A DNA stretch of 64,000 bases from Simmondsia chinensis (Eukaryota; Streptophyta; Magnoliopsida; Caryophyllales; Simmondsiaceae), in the NCBI GenBank assembly GCA_018398585.1, contig JAGTTD010000011.1, positions 4,029,001-4,093,000 of the forward strand. The letters run 5' to 3'. Both the position numbers and the translations under genes were made by a program. Every line of letters begins with the position of its first letter. Position 1 is the first letter of the stretch. This document shows positions 11,770 to 23,078 of the stretch, one piece after another. The notes under the pieces were generated by a model, which did not search any database, was not told where the DNA came from, and was given only the letters and a program-made list of their open reading frames with translations.

Positions 11770-11929
11770 TACCACCACCGCAACAACAAAGCTTCCTCTT
11801 TTCTTCTTTCATATGTACTTCTCCGCCGTTCGATCTAGTCCTGGATTCCCTTGAGTGAAGCTTGCGCTTGATCGTAAAAACCCTAGCTTTTTTTGGTGCT
11901 AGATTCAGATTCATTTCCTATTTCTGTAG
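11770..11929 (+). other. Non-coding first exon (5'UTR) of the Hsp70-type gene
   Basis: CT-rich leader containing AAACCCTAGC, then CTGTAG|GTACAAG, a good splice donor at 11930. The matching acceptor TCTTCAG is at 13721-13727, 22 bases before the start codon. The implied 1.8-kb leader intron is normal for plant chaperone genes. The transcription start is not defined by sequence; no clear TATA box is seen. Confidence 0.6.
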
Positions 11930-12104
11930 GTACAAGTATCAGATCTGTTCTTTTTCTTTCCAGTTTAGTACATTTCTTTTATGAATTTGATGTCATTTGT
12001 TTGATATTGATCTGATTCAATGTTTTTTATGTGGGTTTGCATTTTGAGTTTTTGGGTGTTGTGAAATGGCTTAGGTTGTGTTGTTTTTCTCTTTGATTGG
12101 TAAT

Positions 12105-12630
12105 GCTAGAGTATTAAATCTTTCATGGATATTTAACCATTAGTTTAAGCTTTTGGAAAAGTTGGTTTCTTGATATGGCATCAGAGTTTCGATGACCGAG
12201 AGAGCACGAGTTCGAATCCTAGCATCCCCCATTCTAGGTGTTAATATATTTCAAGTATAAGGTATTGAAGAGTTTGTGCATTATTCACGCTTTAAGCTCA
12301 ATGGACATTTTCATGAGGGGTCATGTTAGAGTATAAAACTATTCTTGGACACTCACCCATCAACTTACGCTTTTGGGATATTTGGTTACTTGACATGATA
12401 TCATGGCCTTGTTGACCGAGAGTCGCGAGTTAGAACCCCAATTACCCCTACCCTAAGTATTGATATGTTTCAAGCACAAGGGATGGGAGGGTTTGTGCGT
12501 TATTTATGCTTGAAGCCCAATGCACATTTGAGTGAGGGGCATGTAAGAGTATAAAACCATTCCTGGACTTTCATCAATTAGTTAAGCTTTTGAGATAATT
12601 GTTTCCTTGATAGTATGTTTGGGGGGAGGG
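12105..12630. repeat. Three-unit repeat inside intron 1
   Basis: Units start GCTAGAGTATTAAATC (12105), GTTAGAGTATAAAACT (12328) and GTAAGAGTATAAAACC (12544), about 220 bp apart; the third is truncated. The first two contain TTGATATGGCATCAGAG-like and GACCGAGAG...CGAGTT blocks followed by AGGCATG-type ends. The pattern is that of a dispersed plant repeat duplicated in tandem. Its class is uncertain. Confidence 0.6.
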
Positions 12631-13749
12631 AATTTGAACATAGCATCTCATGTACTAGGGCCTCAATTTTGATAGTATTTTAACTAGTTGAGTGGTGTCT
12701 CATTGGGGCTTGCTTTGATTGAGTTGTTAGTTGTCAATGGCTAAATAAGTTGGTTTGATGGACGATGGGAGTTTGGGAATCGGGTTAGTTGTTTTGCTGG
12801 TCACTTTTATCCTTGGGCAGACAAGGTTGTATAGTTTTTGGTATTATTTTCTTTTTTTCTTTCTTGGTTTTTATGAAACCGAAAACCAAGTTTTGGAAAC
12901 AATTGTTACTTGTTTTTGTTTCTTGCTCTGTGTTTTTCAATCGCTTGAAGAGAAGCTGAAATTAGAAATCAAAAACAAGAACAAATTTTGTTTCTATGAC
13001 TAAGTTTTTGGTTTTTCAACCCAAAATGACACCACCCGATTTTTCATTTTTTTCATCCTCATTTAAATTATGTCTGTGTTGCACAATGTGATCTCAGTAT
13101 CTATTGTGATGGCTGTATTCCAGTTCTTTGCTTTCTTCAGTGTAGTCTCAATTCTATTATTGTGCTAGGGTACTAATGCAGTTGTTCAAGTGGGTTGAAT
13201 CTGTTACTTTCTATTTCTATTTTCTGGGTTGCTGCTGTATAAGGGTAGAAGTTCGATCATTTTTGACTGTTGATTAGTCTGTTAATTGACGTGATTAGAG
13301 ACAGAACTTGGTTATTATTAGTTTCTCCCGAGCAAGGTCAGCTGGTTAAGAAAGGCTCGGGTAATAAAGTAGCTCCTGTCAATTGAGTATGTAGCATGGA
13401 GCTAATTGCTCTTTTGAGATGTCAGCTGTTCATGGGAAACAGCACTTGATGTGTCACGAACATAATTTCTTCCGAAAGGGTTTTGATTTGATGGGTTGTA
13501 TAGTGGCACGTTTGGTTCTTTATTGAGTTCATTTTCTTAGGTTCGTTATGGTTATAGGTGAACATAACTTATGTGTCATATAATCATATTGGGTAGTGGT
13601 TTTCTAAGAGAGATGGCATTCATATGTTTCTGCATCTTCGTGAAAGGAAATTGTTTTCGGCTGGAACAGGAAACTACTTTAATTGTGTACTGACTGTTTT
13701 GGCTGATTGTTTCTCTCTGTTCTTCAGGCTTACAGGGGCATACTAAAAC

Positions 13750-16700
13750 ATGAGTGTGGTCGGATTTGATTTTGGTAATGAGAACTGTGTTGTTGCTGTT
13801 GCAAGGCAAAGGGGGATTGATGTTGTTCTCAATGATGAGTCAAAGCGTGAAACTCCTGCTGTTGTCTGCTTTGGTGACAAGCAGCGTTTCATTGGGACAG
13901 CAGGGGCTGCATCCACTATGATGAACCCAAAAAACTCTATTTCCCAAATTAAGCGGTTAATTGGTCGAAGTTTCTCTGACCCTGAGCTGCAGCAGGATCT
14001 CAAGTCATTGCCGTTCACTGTCACTGAGGGTCCTGACGGGTTTCCCTTGATCCAAGCGAGGTATTTGGGAGAGTCAAAGATATTCACTCCAACACAGGTG
14101 TTGGGTATGGTATTTTCAAATTTGAAGGGCATAGCCGAGAAGAATTTGAATACTGCGGTTGTGGATTGCTGTATTGGGATCCCCGTTTACTTCACTGATC
14201 TTCAGAGAAGAGCTGTTTTAGATGCGGCTATAATTGCTGGCTTGCGTCCCCTGCGGTTGATCCATGAAACTACAGCAACTGCTTTGGCTTATGGAATCTA
14301 CAAGACTGATTTGCCTGAAAATGATCAATTAAATGTTGCTTTTGTTGACATTGGTCATTCTGGTTTGCAAGTCTGCATTGCTGGCTTCAAGAAAGGTCAG
14401 CTTAAGATATTGGGTCATGCATTTGATCGCTCATTGGGTGGCCGTGACTTTGACGAGGTTCTTTTCCAACACTTTGCTGCTAAATTCAAAGAAGAGTACA
14501 AGATTGACGTATTCCAAAATGCAAGGGCTTCCCTCAGGCTTAGAGCAGCCTGTGAAAAGTTGAAAAAGGTTCTAAGTGCTAATCCAGAGGCGCCTTTGAA
14601 TATTGAGTGCCTAATGGATGAGAAAGATGTGAGAGGGTTTATCAAAAGGGACGATCTTGAGCAAATTAGTATCCCTATTTTGGAGCGAGTGAAGAAGCCT
14701 TTGGAGAAGGCTCTTGCAGAAACTGGTCTTACTGTTGAAAACATTCACTCAGTCGAGATTGTTGGCTCTGGTTCCAGAGTTCCTGCTATCTTAAAAATTT
14801 TGACAGAGTTTTTCGGGAAGGAGCCTCGGCGCACAATGAATGCGAGTGAGTGTGTGGCCAAGGGCTGTGCTTTGGAATGTGCAATCCTTAGTCCAACTTT
14901 TAAAGTTCGAGATTTCCAGGTGAGCGACTTGTTTCTCTGTTGTTGCTTCATGCCCTACTTTGTACTGAAATTATTTCCTTTTGTAGTTGATCTTCTAACC
15001 AAATGTTTCTGTGCGTTTGTACTCTTCCTTGACAGTCCCTTTCTTCTTTTGTTGTCTTGGATGAAGATTGTGTTCTTTCATACTTCGGTTGTTTGTCGAC
15101 TATAAGATTTATTTGGCTCAAGTAGGTCACCTTGTGGCTTCTACCTATCGTAATCCAACCACCACCCGTCTTTTCATCAGAGTGCAAGTGCAGAACTATG
15201 ATGACACCTTTTGTGGTCATAGTTATTGTGTTTGTAGTTGTTTTCCTTCACTCTTTTAGTACTGACTTGCCTTGCCGATTCGCTGAGAATTCTTAGATTT
15301 TTCTTTCACCTTTTCTATAATTCTTTTTCTTCTTTTACATTAGGATTAGTGGAGTCCTTAATTTTTAACTATTATTGTTTTTCATTTTAGGTGACATTCT
15401 TACCTTGTTTTTCCTTCTAGGTAGTGCCTTTTGACATTATAGTATGCTTCCAAAATATTTTAGCTCCTAGCTAGAGCTGACAGGTCGTTGATTGCAGAGT
15501 CACTCATTATGTTATTTGGGATTTTCTTGTGCTCTCCTTTAGAAAGTTGATTGATGCTGTGTCATCTGTAGTTAAGATATAATAAGCCAAGCTATTGGTT
15601 TATCTACTATGCCCTTTCTGTTGGGGAGTGAGTTATCTCAGTAACTTTTTCTGTTCTCAGGTTCTTGTGTATTGACGTACTTTTTAGTTGGATGCTGAAT
15701 TAGTAACCATAACTAACATGGATCTTCAGGTTAATGAGAGCTTTCCTTTTCCAATCGCCTTGTCATGGAAAGGTTCAGCTCCAGAAGGTCAAAATGGGCC
15801 CACTGAGAATCATCAAAGCACTATCGTATTTCCCAAAGGAAATCCAATCCCAAGTATAAAGGCTTTGACATTCTACAGATCAAGCACATTCATAATCGAT
15901 GTGCAATACGCTGATGTCAGTGAGTTGCAAGCTCCAGCGAAGATTAGTACGTACACGGTTAGTGCATGCTTGGACTTGGACTATTTTCTCACGGTGAAGA
16001 AATAATTTTTCCTGCTTGGTTTCCATCTCCAGAAGTTGAGAAGTTGTGGTTCGCATAGAGGGTTTGGAAACCATGGCACATTTGTCTTCTATTATTTCCC
16101 TGTATTCTACATCTACTACTATATATTTTCTTAGTTATATTCTTCATGTTCTGATATGCTATTGTAACTGGATAGATTGGTCCCTTCCAATCTACTAAAG
16201 GTGAGAGGGCCAAGCTGAAGGTGAAAGTCCGATTGAATCTCCATGGGATCGTGTCTGTTGAGTCAGCAACAGTAAGTTCTGAGCCATTTCTGAGTTAACT
16301 AAAAATGATGAACTTCAGCGATGCGCTACATTTACTTTCCAACTCAATTTTCAGCTTCTGGAAGAGGAGGAAGTTGAGGTTCCAGTGACAAAAGAGCCTG
16401 CAAAAGAAGCTACCAAGATGGATACTGATGAGACCCGTACTGATGGGGCCCAGGCTGCTGGTGCTAATACTGATGTAAATATGCAAGATGCTAAGGCTGA
16501 TGCAGAGAGTGCACGTGCTGAGAACGGTGTCCTTGAATCAGGAGACAAGCCTGCACCTGAGGTGGGAGAGAAGCCTGAACAGATGGATACAGATGCCAAG
16601 GTATTATCCACATCGTAATTGGTTTGTTTTAGTCTTCACTGTTGCATGAGTCGTCCTTCTTTTGTCAAGTTCTGGTTATGAACGACCATTTTACCCCAAT

Positions 16701-19700
16701 TTCTGAACTAGATTTATGACGAGTGGGATGGAGCATTAAATTTTTGCGTCCAAGATTTCAAACCGAAAACAAGATTTGTCTGATTATAGCGCACGCTCTC
16801 TAGTTTATTCAACTTCGCTAGAATTTTGCTTGTGATTATTAATGAAGGGAGGTGACCATAGATTGCTTTAAGACGCAGATAGTTAATACGCCGCATCTGC
16901 CACTTGTTGATTTTACTTGTTAATCCTTAAGGAGACTTGTGTACTTGATGCCTAGCTACCAACAACAACAACAACAACAACAACAACAAACCCAGTGCCT
17001 GAAAAGGCTCTCACCAAGGCAAGGTCTTGGGAGGGTGAAATGTATGCAGCCTTAACCCTATAGGGTGCTACCCTGAAGGAAGGGTGTTCCAAAGGGCCCC
17101 AACCTTAAAAAGCAAAAACTCAACGATATTTATAAAATTAAATCAAAATTAAGTCAAATAAAGTAGTACTAGACATGCAAGCAATAATAAAGCTGCAACA
17201 ATAGTGAACATGAAAGCTTAGGGGCTGTAAATTGGCATTGTCATGCTAGCCTTTCATAATTTGATGCCTAGCCAGATGGGTATTAATTTCCAGATTTTGT
17301 TCTATTCTACTTGGAAATTGATTGCTTTTTAGACACTGAGCTAAGCAGCACGACATCTGCCATACAGTATAATTGTTATATTAAGAGGAGCTGAATGCTG
17401 TTGGGAAGCGAATGCCCAAATATAATGCTTTTCTGTTATGTTATAAATGTATTTGTAACTCCTGTTGGTTGAATGACCTAGCTGTGTTATAAGTCATCCT
17501 AGTTGAGGGTCACATGGAAGTTCTTGTGCAATTAATAATTCTTCGAAAAAATATTTTTTTACAAATTTGCTTCTACAAAAAGTGTGTTTGAAAAAAATAG
17601 TTTTCTCATAGTGATGCCAAACAGACCCTTAGCTAGCTACTTTACTCTCTACGGCATTTTTCTGTTTTCTGCTTTGGTGTCTAAATGGATTTGGTGTTCA
17701 CTTACGTACTCTGCTTTGTCTTATTTTATATGTGCAGGTTGAGGTGCCGAAGAAGAAGGTCAAGAAAATAAATGTTCCTGTGTCAGAGTTGGTTTATGGT
17801 GGTATGTTGCCTGCGGATGTGCAAAAGGCTGTTGAAAAGGAGTTTGAAATGGCTTTACAAGACAGAGTAATGGAGGAGACTAAAGACCGGAAGAATGCTG
17901 TGGAAGCCTATGTCTATGACATGAGGAACAAGGTGCCTGGCCTGTTCTATTGCTCATACTTGAAAACTTACCGTTATTAAATTTCAGAGTTGTCAAATAC
18001 TATGAGCTACTTTATCTGATTATCTTTTTCTCTCGACATCCAGCTTTATGACAAATATTCAGACTTTGTTACCGCACCTGAAAAGGATGAGTTCATTGCA
18101 AAACTCCAAGAAGTTGAGGACTGGCTGTATGAGGATGGTGAAGATGAAACCAAGGGTGTGTATGTTGCCAAACTTGGGGAACTTAAAAAGGTGCGCTGTT
18201 GTCCTTCAGTTCTCGTTCTTTGCCTTAGTCATCTTTTCTCCTCAACATTGCTAACTCCAAGCTTTCTATCTCAATATAAATTTTCAGCAAGGTGACCCCA
18301 TTGAGGAGCGCTACAAGGAGTACATGGAGCGTGGAACTGTTGTCGACCAGCTTATCTATTGTATTAATAGCTACAGAGAGGCAGCAATGTCAACCGACCC
18401 TAAATTTGAACATATTGACCTTTCAGAGAAGCAAAAGGTAGCTACATGGTGCCGCCACTCACAATTATGCATACTGGTGTAAACAAGGCGAGTCGAGCCG
18501 AGCATTCCTTTGTTCGAACTCTCACTAAGCCTTGTTGAGCCCGAGTTTAAGCCAAACTTTTATCAAGCTTTTGAACTTCTGTTCAGCTTCAGTTAGATAA
18601 GATTTAGTGTTTTTGATACGATACTTGTCTTAAGAGGATTCGAGCGGAGTCGAACTCATTCAAGCCAAAATAAGCTCATAACGGGCTTGCTATTGAGTCA
18701 AGCTTTTACCAAGTATTTGTGTTACTGTCAATCTAATATTGAACAATTTTCGAGCTGATATTCACTGTTAACGAGCTCTTGAAGAGACTTTAGTGAGCTT
18801 TTATCGAGCCCTTAACAAGCCGTCTTATCAAATTGTTTGCGATCATTAACAAGCAGAGAACCCCTTGGTGAAATTGGGCTTGATAAGCTATTGAGCCCCA
18901 TGATGCACATGAACGAGCCGTAATCAATTTCTTATACGAATAATTCATCGAATGTTTGATTCGTTTACACCCCTAATTATGCATCTATACAATTTGAAGC
19001 CTTGTTGCTTAACACCGCTTTTCTGTTTTGTGTTACAATTCTAGGTTCTTAATGCATGTGTTGAGGCGGAAGCATGGCTGAGGGAGAAAAAGCAGCAGCA
19101 AGATGCACTTCCAAAATATGCAACCCCTGTTCTGCTGTCAGCCGATGTCAGAAAGAAAGCTGAAGAGCTTGACAGGTACTTCGCTTTTCTTTTTACTTTC
19201 TTGAATTGTTTACGTCCTCCTTATATGAACCTTAACAGATGTCATTCATCTATTATAAACATTTGATTTCGATATCAACTCAAGTTGCATCGATCGCCCT
19301 TAGTAGCCTTATCATCTGCTTCTTTAACCTGAGAGTATTGATATACATGCCTGAAGAATGTGCCCAATTCTCATATCAAATACACGAGTAAAGGTCATTG
19401 AATCATAGACATGTGATTATCTCACTTCGGAAACTTCCTTATCTACTTTTGACATTGGTAATCAATTCTGTATTTAAATTGTGCATGTAAAGTATTTTCT
19501 TCGGCTAAATTGGAGCAGAATAAGCTTGTTAGGGTTAAGCTTCATGATACATTGTAGTTCTTCGGACAAAAAGCATTATTCAAATTGTGTATGAAAGTAT
19601 TTTTCTTAGCTTAATAGGAGCAAAATAAGTTTTCTAGTCGCCGTTGGATTTGGGGTAGTAGTATTGGGTTCGGAACTCATCTCCACTCTCCTTGGATGGT

Positions 19701-20159
19701 AGCGGCCCTTATTAGGGCATTAACTAAACTGTGTATATAAAGTATTTTCCTCAGCTTAAGAGGATCTGTATAAGTTTTGATTTAGTGGTTAAACTATCCA
19801 CCCCCATGCATGAGATTTTGGGTTCGAAGCTCATCTCCCCTTTCCCTGGATGTTAGCAGCCCTTGTTAGTGCATTGTTATACCTCCTTGCCATCTAAAAA
19901 AAAGAATAAGCTTTTCAGAAAAAATAATAAACAAGGCTAACTGTGGATTGTATGATATAACAGGTTCTGTAGGCCGATAATGACGAAACCAAAGCCAGCC
20001 CCACCGAAGCCCGCCACTCCGGAGCCACAACCGCCTCAGGGTGGAGAAAAAAACGAAAACCCACCAGCCCCCAACACCAGCGAGGGCAGCGAGGCACCAC
20101 CAGCAGCAGCAGGGGAGCCTATGGAGACCGAGAACTCAGATACTGCTTCACCCGCTTGA
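13750..20159 (+). CDS. HSP70-15: Heat shock 70 kDa protein 14/15-like chaperone (Hsp110/SSE subfamily)
   Basis: Cytosolic Hsp110-type relative of Hsp70; the family acts as nucleotide-exchange factor and holdase for Hsp70. Coding exons: 13750-14919, 15730-15957, 16176-16271, 16355-16600, 17738-17932, 18044-18190, 18288-18437, 19045-19175 and 19964-20159. All have GT-AG borders and join in phase to 2559 nt (852 aa), the family's usual length. The ATPase domain (about 1-380) starts GFDFGNENCVVAVA, with the second phosphate loop DIGHSGLQVCI (200-210) and adenosine motif VEIVGSGSRVPA (about 335). A beta-sandwich follows, then an acidic loop with repeated MDTD motifs, then a helical lid (EVEDWLYEDGEDETKGVY). 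The Pro/Glu-rich tail lacks the EEVD end of canonical Hsp70. The start follows the leader-intron acceptor. Introns hold a SINE (16957-17260) and a hAT element (18472-18975), both clear of splice sites. HSP70-14 and HSP70-15 are near-duplicates, so the exact ortholog is uncertain. Confidence 0.96.
16957..17260 (-). mobile_element. Au-type SINE in intron 5 of the chaperone gene
   Basis: Minus-strand element ending in a (TTG)n tail (plus-strand CAA repeats 16960-16989) preceded by the Au-SINE 3' signature CAGGCACTGGGTTTG. It is flanked by TTGATGCCTAGC at 16945-16956 and 17261-17272, a perfect 12-bp target duplication. At 304 bp it is longer than the usual Au element; the extra 5' part is AT-rich and unassigned. 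Confidence 0.85.
18472..18975. mobile_element. Non-autonomous hAT element in intron 8, 504 bp
   Basis: Ends TACTGGTGTAAAC and GTTTACACCCCTA, flanked by ATTATGCA on both sides (18464-18471, 18976-18983), a perfect 8-bp duplication. The subterminal region carries GAGCCGAGC-type motifs. It lies inside an intron of the chaperone gene and leaves splice sites untouched. Confidence 0.92.
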
Positions 20160-20775
20160 GCCATGACTCTGGGTATGTACTTGGCTTGTTCAAGTCACAA
20201 AAAACTGTTTCTCTTTCCCTTTTTCTGAAATATTATTATTATTATTATTTTTTCGACGCTTAGCTTATATTGGATATATTATATATGTATACCAAGAAAA
20301 GCTGTGGGGGGTTTGTGTTGATGGTGATTTGGTTGAGGGTTGGGGATGTTCCTGTAGTATCATATGTTCTTTAAAGTCGTATGCGTAATTTTATGAGTTT
20401 GAATAGGGTTTTGGATCGGGTTATCGAAATCCAGTTTTTTCGGAAGGATTTGTGGAGGGGGAAGAGCATGAGAGAGACACTTGGGATATCTTGTTTCTAT
20501 TTTAGCGTGTTCTATTTGTTTCCTAAAGGTACATTTTGGTGAAAAGTAGTGATTTAACTTGAATGGGTTGTTTTTCTCTTTATTATTTGGATTTGATTAA
20601 GCTATAAGATTCCTCCCTCAATCTTTGTTGATGGACCCCTGTGTATGTGGATGTATATCTCTGTGGTAGTCTTAAGACCCTTGGGGCCGTTAGTTTTAGG
20701 GCTTGTTTGGTCGAGCTTTTTTTTTAGTTTTTATTTTGGAGAAATGTTTCTTCCAGGATTTGATTGTGTTTGGTT
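20160..20775 (+). other. 3'UTR and downstream region of the chaperone gene
   Basis: Follows the TGA stop at 20157-20159. T-rich with an ATT microsatellite near 20230. No unambiguous polyadenylation signal could be fixed. From about 20690 (TTTAGGGCTTGTTTGG) it looks like a TE-derived sequence that the next hAT element entered. Confidence 0.4.
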
Positions 20776-21257
20776 TAGAGGCGTATTTGAGCTGAGCCGA
20801 GCTTAAGCCTGCTCGGCTTGAGGCTCCGCTTGTTAGCATTAAACTCAACTCGGGCTTGGCTCGAAGCTCGCTGAGCTTTGAAGGTTTAAGCTCGAGCTCT
20901 GCTCGTCAAAAGCTCGGCTCGGCTCGGCTCGGCTCGGTTCGATCTAAGCTCGGCGAGCTTTAAATTAAGCTTGCCATAAGTTTGCCTCATTCAAGCTCAA
21001 TATATGCTCGTTGGGCTCGTTTAAGCTCGGGATCGGCTCGTTTAAGCTTTAATATGTCTTCATTGGGCAATAGTTAAGCAAATATATTATACTAAAAAAG
21101 GCTTGCTAAGGCTCGCTTAGGCTCAAGAGCCTACGGGTTCGAGCTTCACTAGGCTCGGGTTCGGCTCGATAAATTAAACGAGCCGGCTTGGCTTGGCTTG
21201 AGCTCAAAGCGATTATGATGAGCCCTCGCAAGCCAGCTTGGCTCATTTGCACTCCTA
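20776..21257. mobile_element. Non-autonomous hAT element, 482 bp
   Basis: Ends TAGAGGCGTATTTGAGC and GCTCATTTGCACTCCTA. Flanks GTTTGGTT (20768-20775) and GTTTGGGT (21258-21265) form an 8-bp target duplication with one mismatch. The interior is packed with GCTCGGCTCG repeats and their complements, the same family as 18472-18975. Confidence 0.85.
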
Positions 21258-21492
21258 GTTTGGGTTGGAAAGGAAAATGATTTTATACAAAAGTAGAAGT
21301 TATGATTTCCAAGTAGAAAGTAGGAGTAGGAGACGAAACTAAAAATTCTTCAGACAAAATATGCCTATTAGTAGCACATTTTTACAAAATTACTTCTACA
21401 TAAAGTGTCTCTGGTGTAGGCTTAGCATTGTGGTGGGTAAAATGCAACATTAATTGACCTATTGGTACCCGCTACTTGGAACTTACTAATGT
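21258..21492. other. Intergenic spacer, nothing recognised
   Basis: Short AT-rich stretch between the hAT element and the gypsy element. It includes ACTTCTACATAAAGTGT, similar to the intronic text near 17566, suggesting another decayed MITE. Confidence 0.3.
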
Positions 21493-22882
21493 TGTAACGC
21501 CCCCAAACGATAAATCGAATAGGCTTAAGTTAAGAGGATGTTACACGGCCGTACTACAATAAATTCCCTCATTATAGTACGAAGCCCAAAATTTTTCTCT
21601 GAGAATTTGTCAAAATTTTATAAATTTTGTCAACATATATGACCTCAAGTCTAAATACATCGATACTAACATTTTAAAACTAATAGTGCGGAAGCTCAAA
21701 TTACAATATCTCAAACGGCCTATAATATCCCACTACAAATCTATCAAATACTTAAACTACAAAAATAGACTAAATTTCGAAACAGAGAGTAGATGCATCA
21801 TCCTCATTCCTCTAGAATTTGCCACCGGCTACTAATCTGAAAGATAAATTAATAGGGTGAGCAAACAACGGCTCAGCAAATATACCATACACCCTACCTG
21901 GATCAGACATATTATTTAAATGAATAATACTCCAATCAAAGCAAGTAAAATCAATTTCGAAATCATGTTGAGGTAGCACCAAACCAATACTTTATAATTT
22001 AACTTATTTCACAAGAGCTCATTTTGGTAAAACTCACAGGCGAAACGAAAACTACGGCCGGTATTATTCCCGCGATAGGGTCACAATCGACGTTCACATT
22101 TCACAAATTCGAACCGGTTCTAAGTCGACAGATCGAATAGGATCGAACATAGATCTATGTGCCGGTATTATTCCCGCGACAGGGTCACAGATCGACTTTC
22201 ACATTTCGCATTTTATCGTCAATAGACCCCGAAGGGTCAACGTAGTTATCTGTAAGCTCTTCCCGTAAGATCTTTTAATTCAAATAGCAAGTCCGCAATA
22301 GTATCTTTCGCATACTCACAAGTAGAATTTTTCTTCAAGATTCACATGTTTAAACATCAATTCAACGTATAAATCAGTACAATTTAATCACATATTAACA
22401 CATCAAACAATAGTAGAAATCACATATTTAAACGACAGATCAACGTATAAATCAGTATATATTAAATCAAAAGAGTATAAATCACACAATTAGGCAAATA
22501 TATATATATGCCTGAACCTATTTTAACAAAATAATAAACTATTCAAATATAAGTCTCACATATAAACCCTTAAAAATCAGATTTTTCATATATAAACAAG
22601 TAGGGGGAGTGGTATACTTACTTTTACTAGCGTTTAATCCAAAAGTCGAACTCCTATTATGGGTTAGCGTCGGATCCTATCAAGCGAGAACCGAAATTTA
22701 GTATTTGACGAAAAAAGAAAGAGAGAGAATGAGAGAGAGAGACAAAAGCGAGAGGGAGGGAGGCGTAGGGAGGGAGGGAGGTGAAGGGAGGCAAGAGGGA
22801 GAGAGAGGCGTGAGGGTTCCGGGGGGGGGGGGGGGGCGTTTTCACAGGCCCCTTCTCATTTTTTTTTTATATATATATTTTT

Positions 22883-22924
<42 letters not shown>

Positions 22925-23065
22925 ACCTATTTTAATTACTTTAATATTATTAATGGACCCCCTTTGATAATTAATTCATTAATTTATTTATAATCCAACC
23001 GAAATTATAGCGAATTTTAATCGTATTATAATACCTAACCTAATTTAATTAGATTCGGTATTACA
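21493..23065 (-). repeat. 3' LTR of the Tekay element
   Basis: 1573 bp, bounded by TGTAACGCCC and GGTATTACA. Contains a GA-rich tract (about 22705-22815), a G-run near 22820-22836 and a TA microsatellite at about 22889-22919 that is shorter in the other LTR. Confidence 0.95.
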
Positions 23066-23078
23066 TCCTCACCCCCTT
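23066..23078 (-). other. Polypurine tract of the Tekay element
   Basis: Minus-strand AAGGGGGTGAGGA directly precedes the 3' LTR start, the expected plus-strand priming site for reverse transcription. Confidence 0.85.

Noticed and set aside
12180..12240. tRNA or tRNA-derived SINE promoter (GAGTTCGAATCC)
   Set aside because: The B-box-like string lies in a repeat with no A box at the right distance and no cloverleaf.
14920..15105. Read-through extension of the 451-codon frame past exon 2
   Set aside because: A good donor (CAG|GTGAGC) at 14919/14920 and the exact resumption of the protein at 15730 show this is intron.
14333..15259. Overlapping plus- and minus-strand ORFs in the chaperone locus (e.g. 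14415-14744 minus, 14948-15220 minus)
   Set aside because: They lie over confirmed exon 2 or intron 2 and have no domain content; shadows of the real gene.
22705..22935. ORFs of Arg/Glu-rich or Pro-rich peptide in the Tekay LTR
   Set aside because: Encoded by the GA-rich tract of the LTR; no sign of translation.
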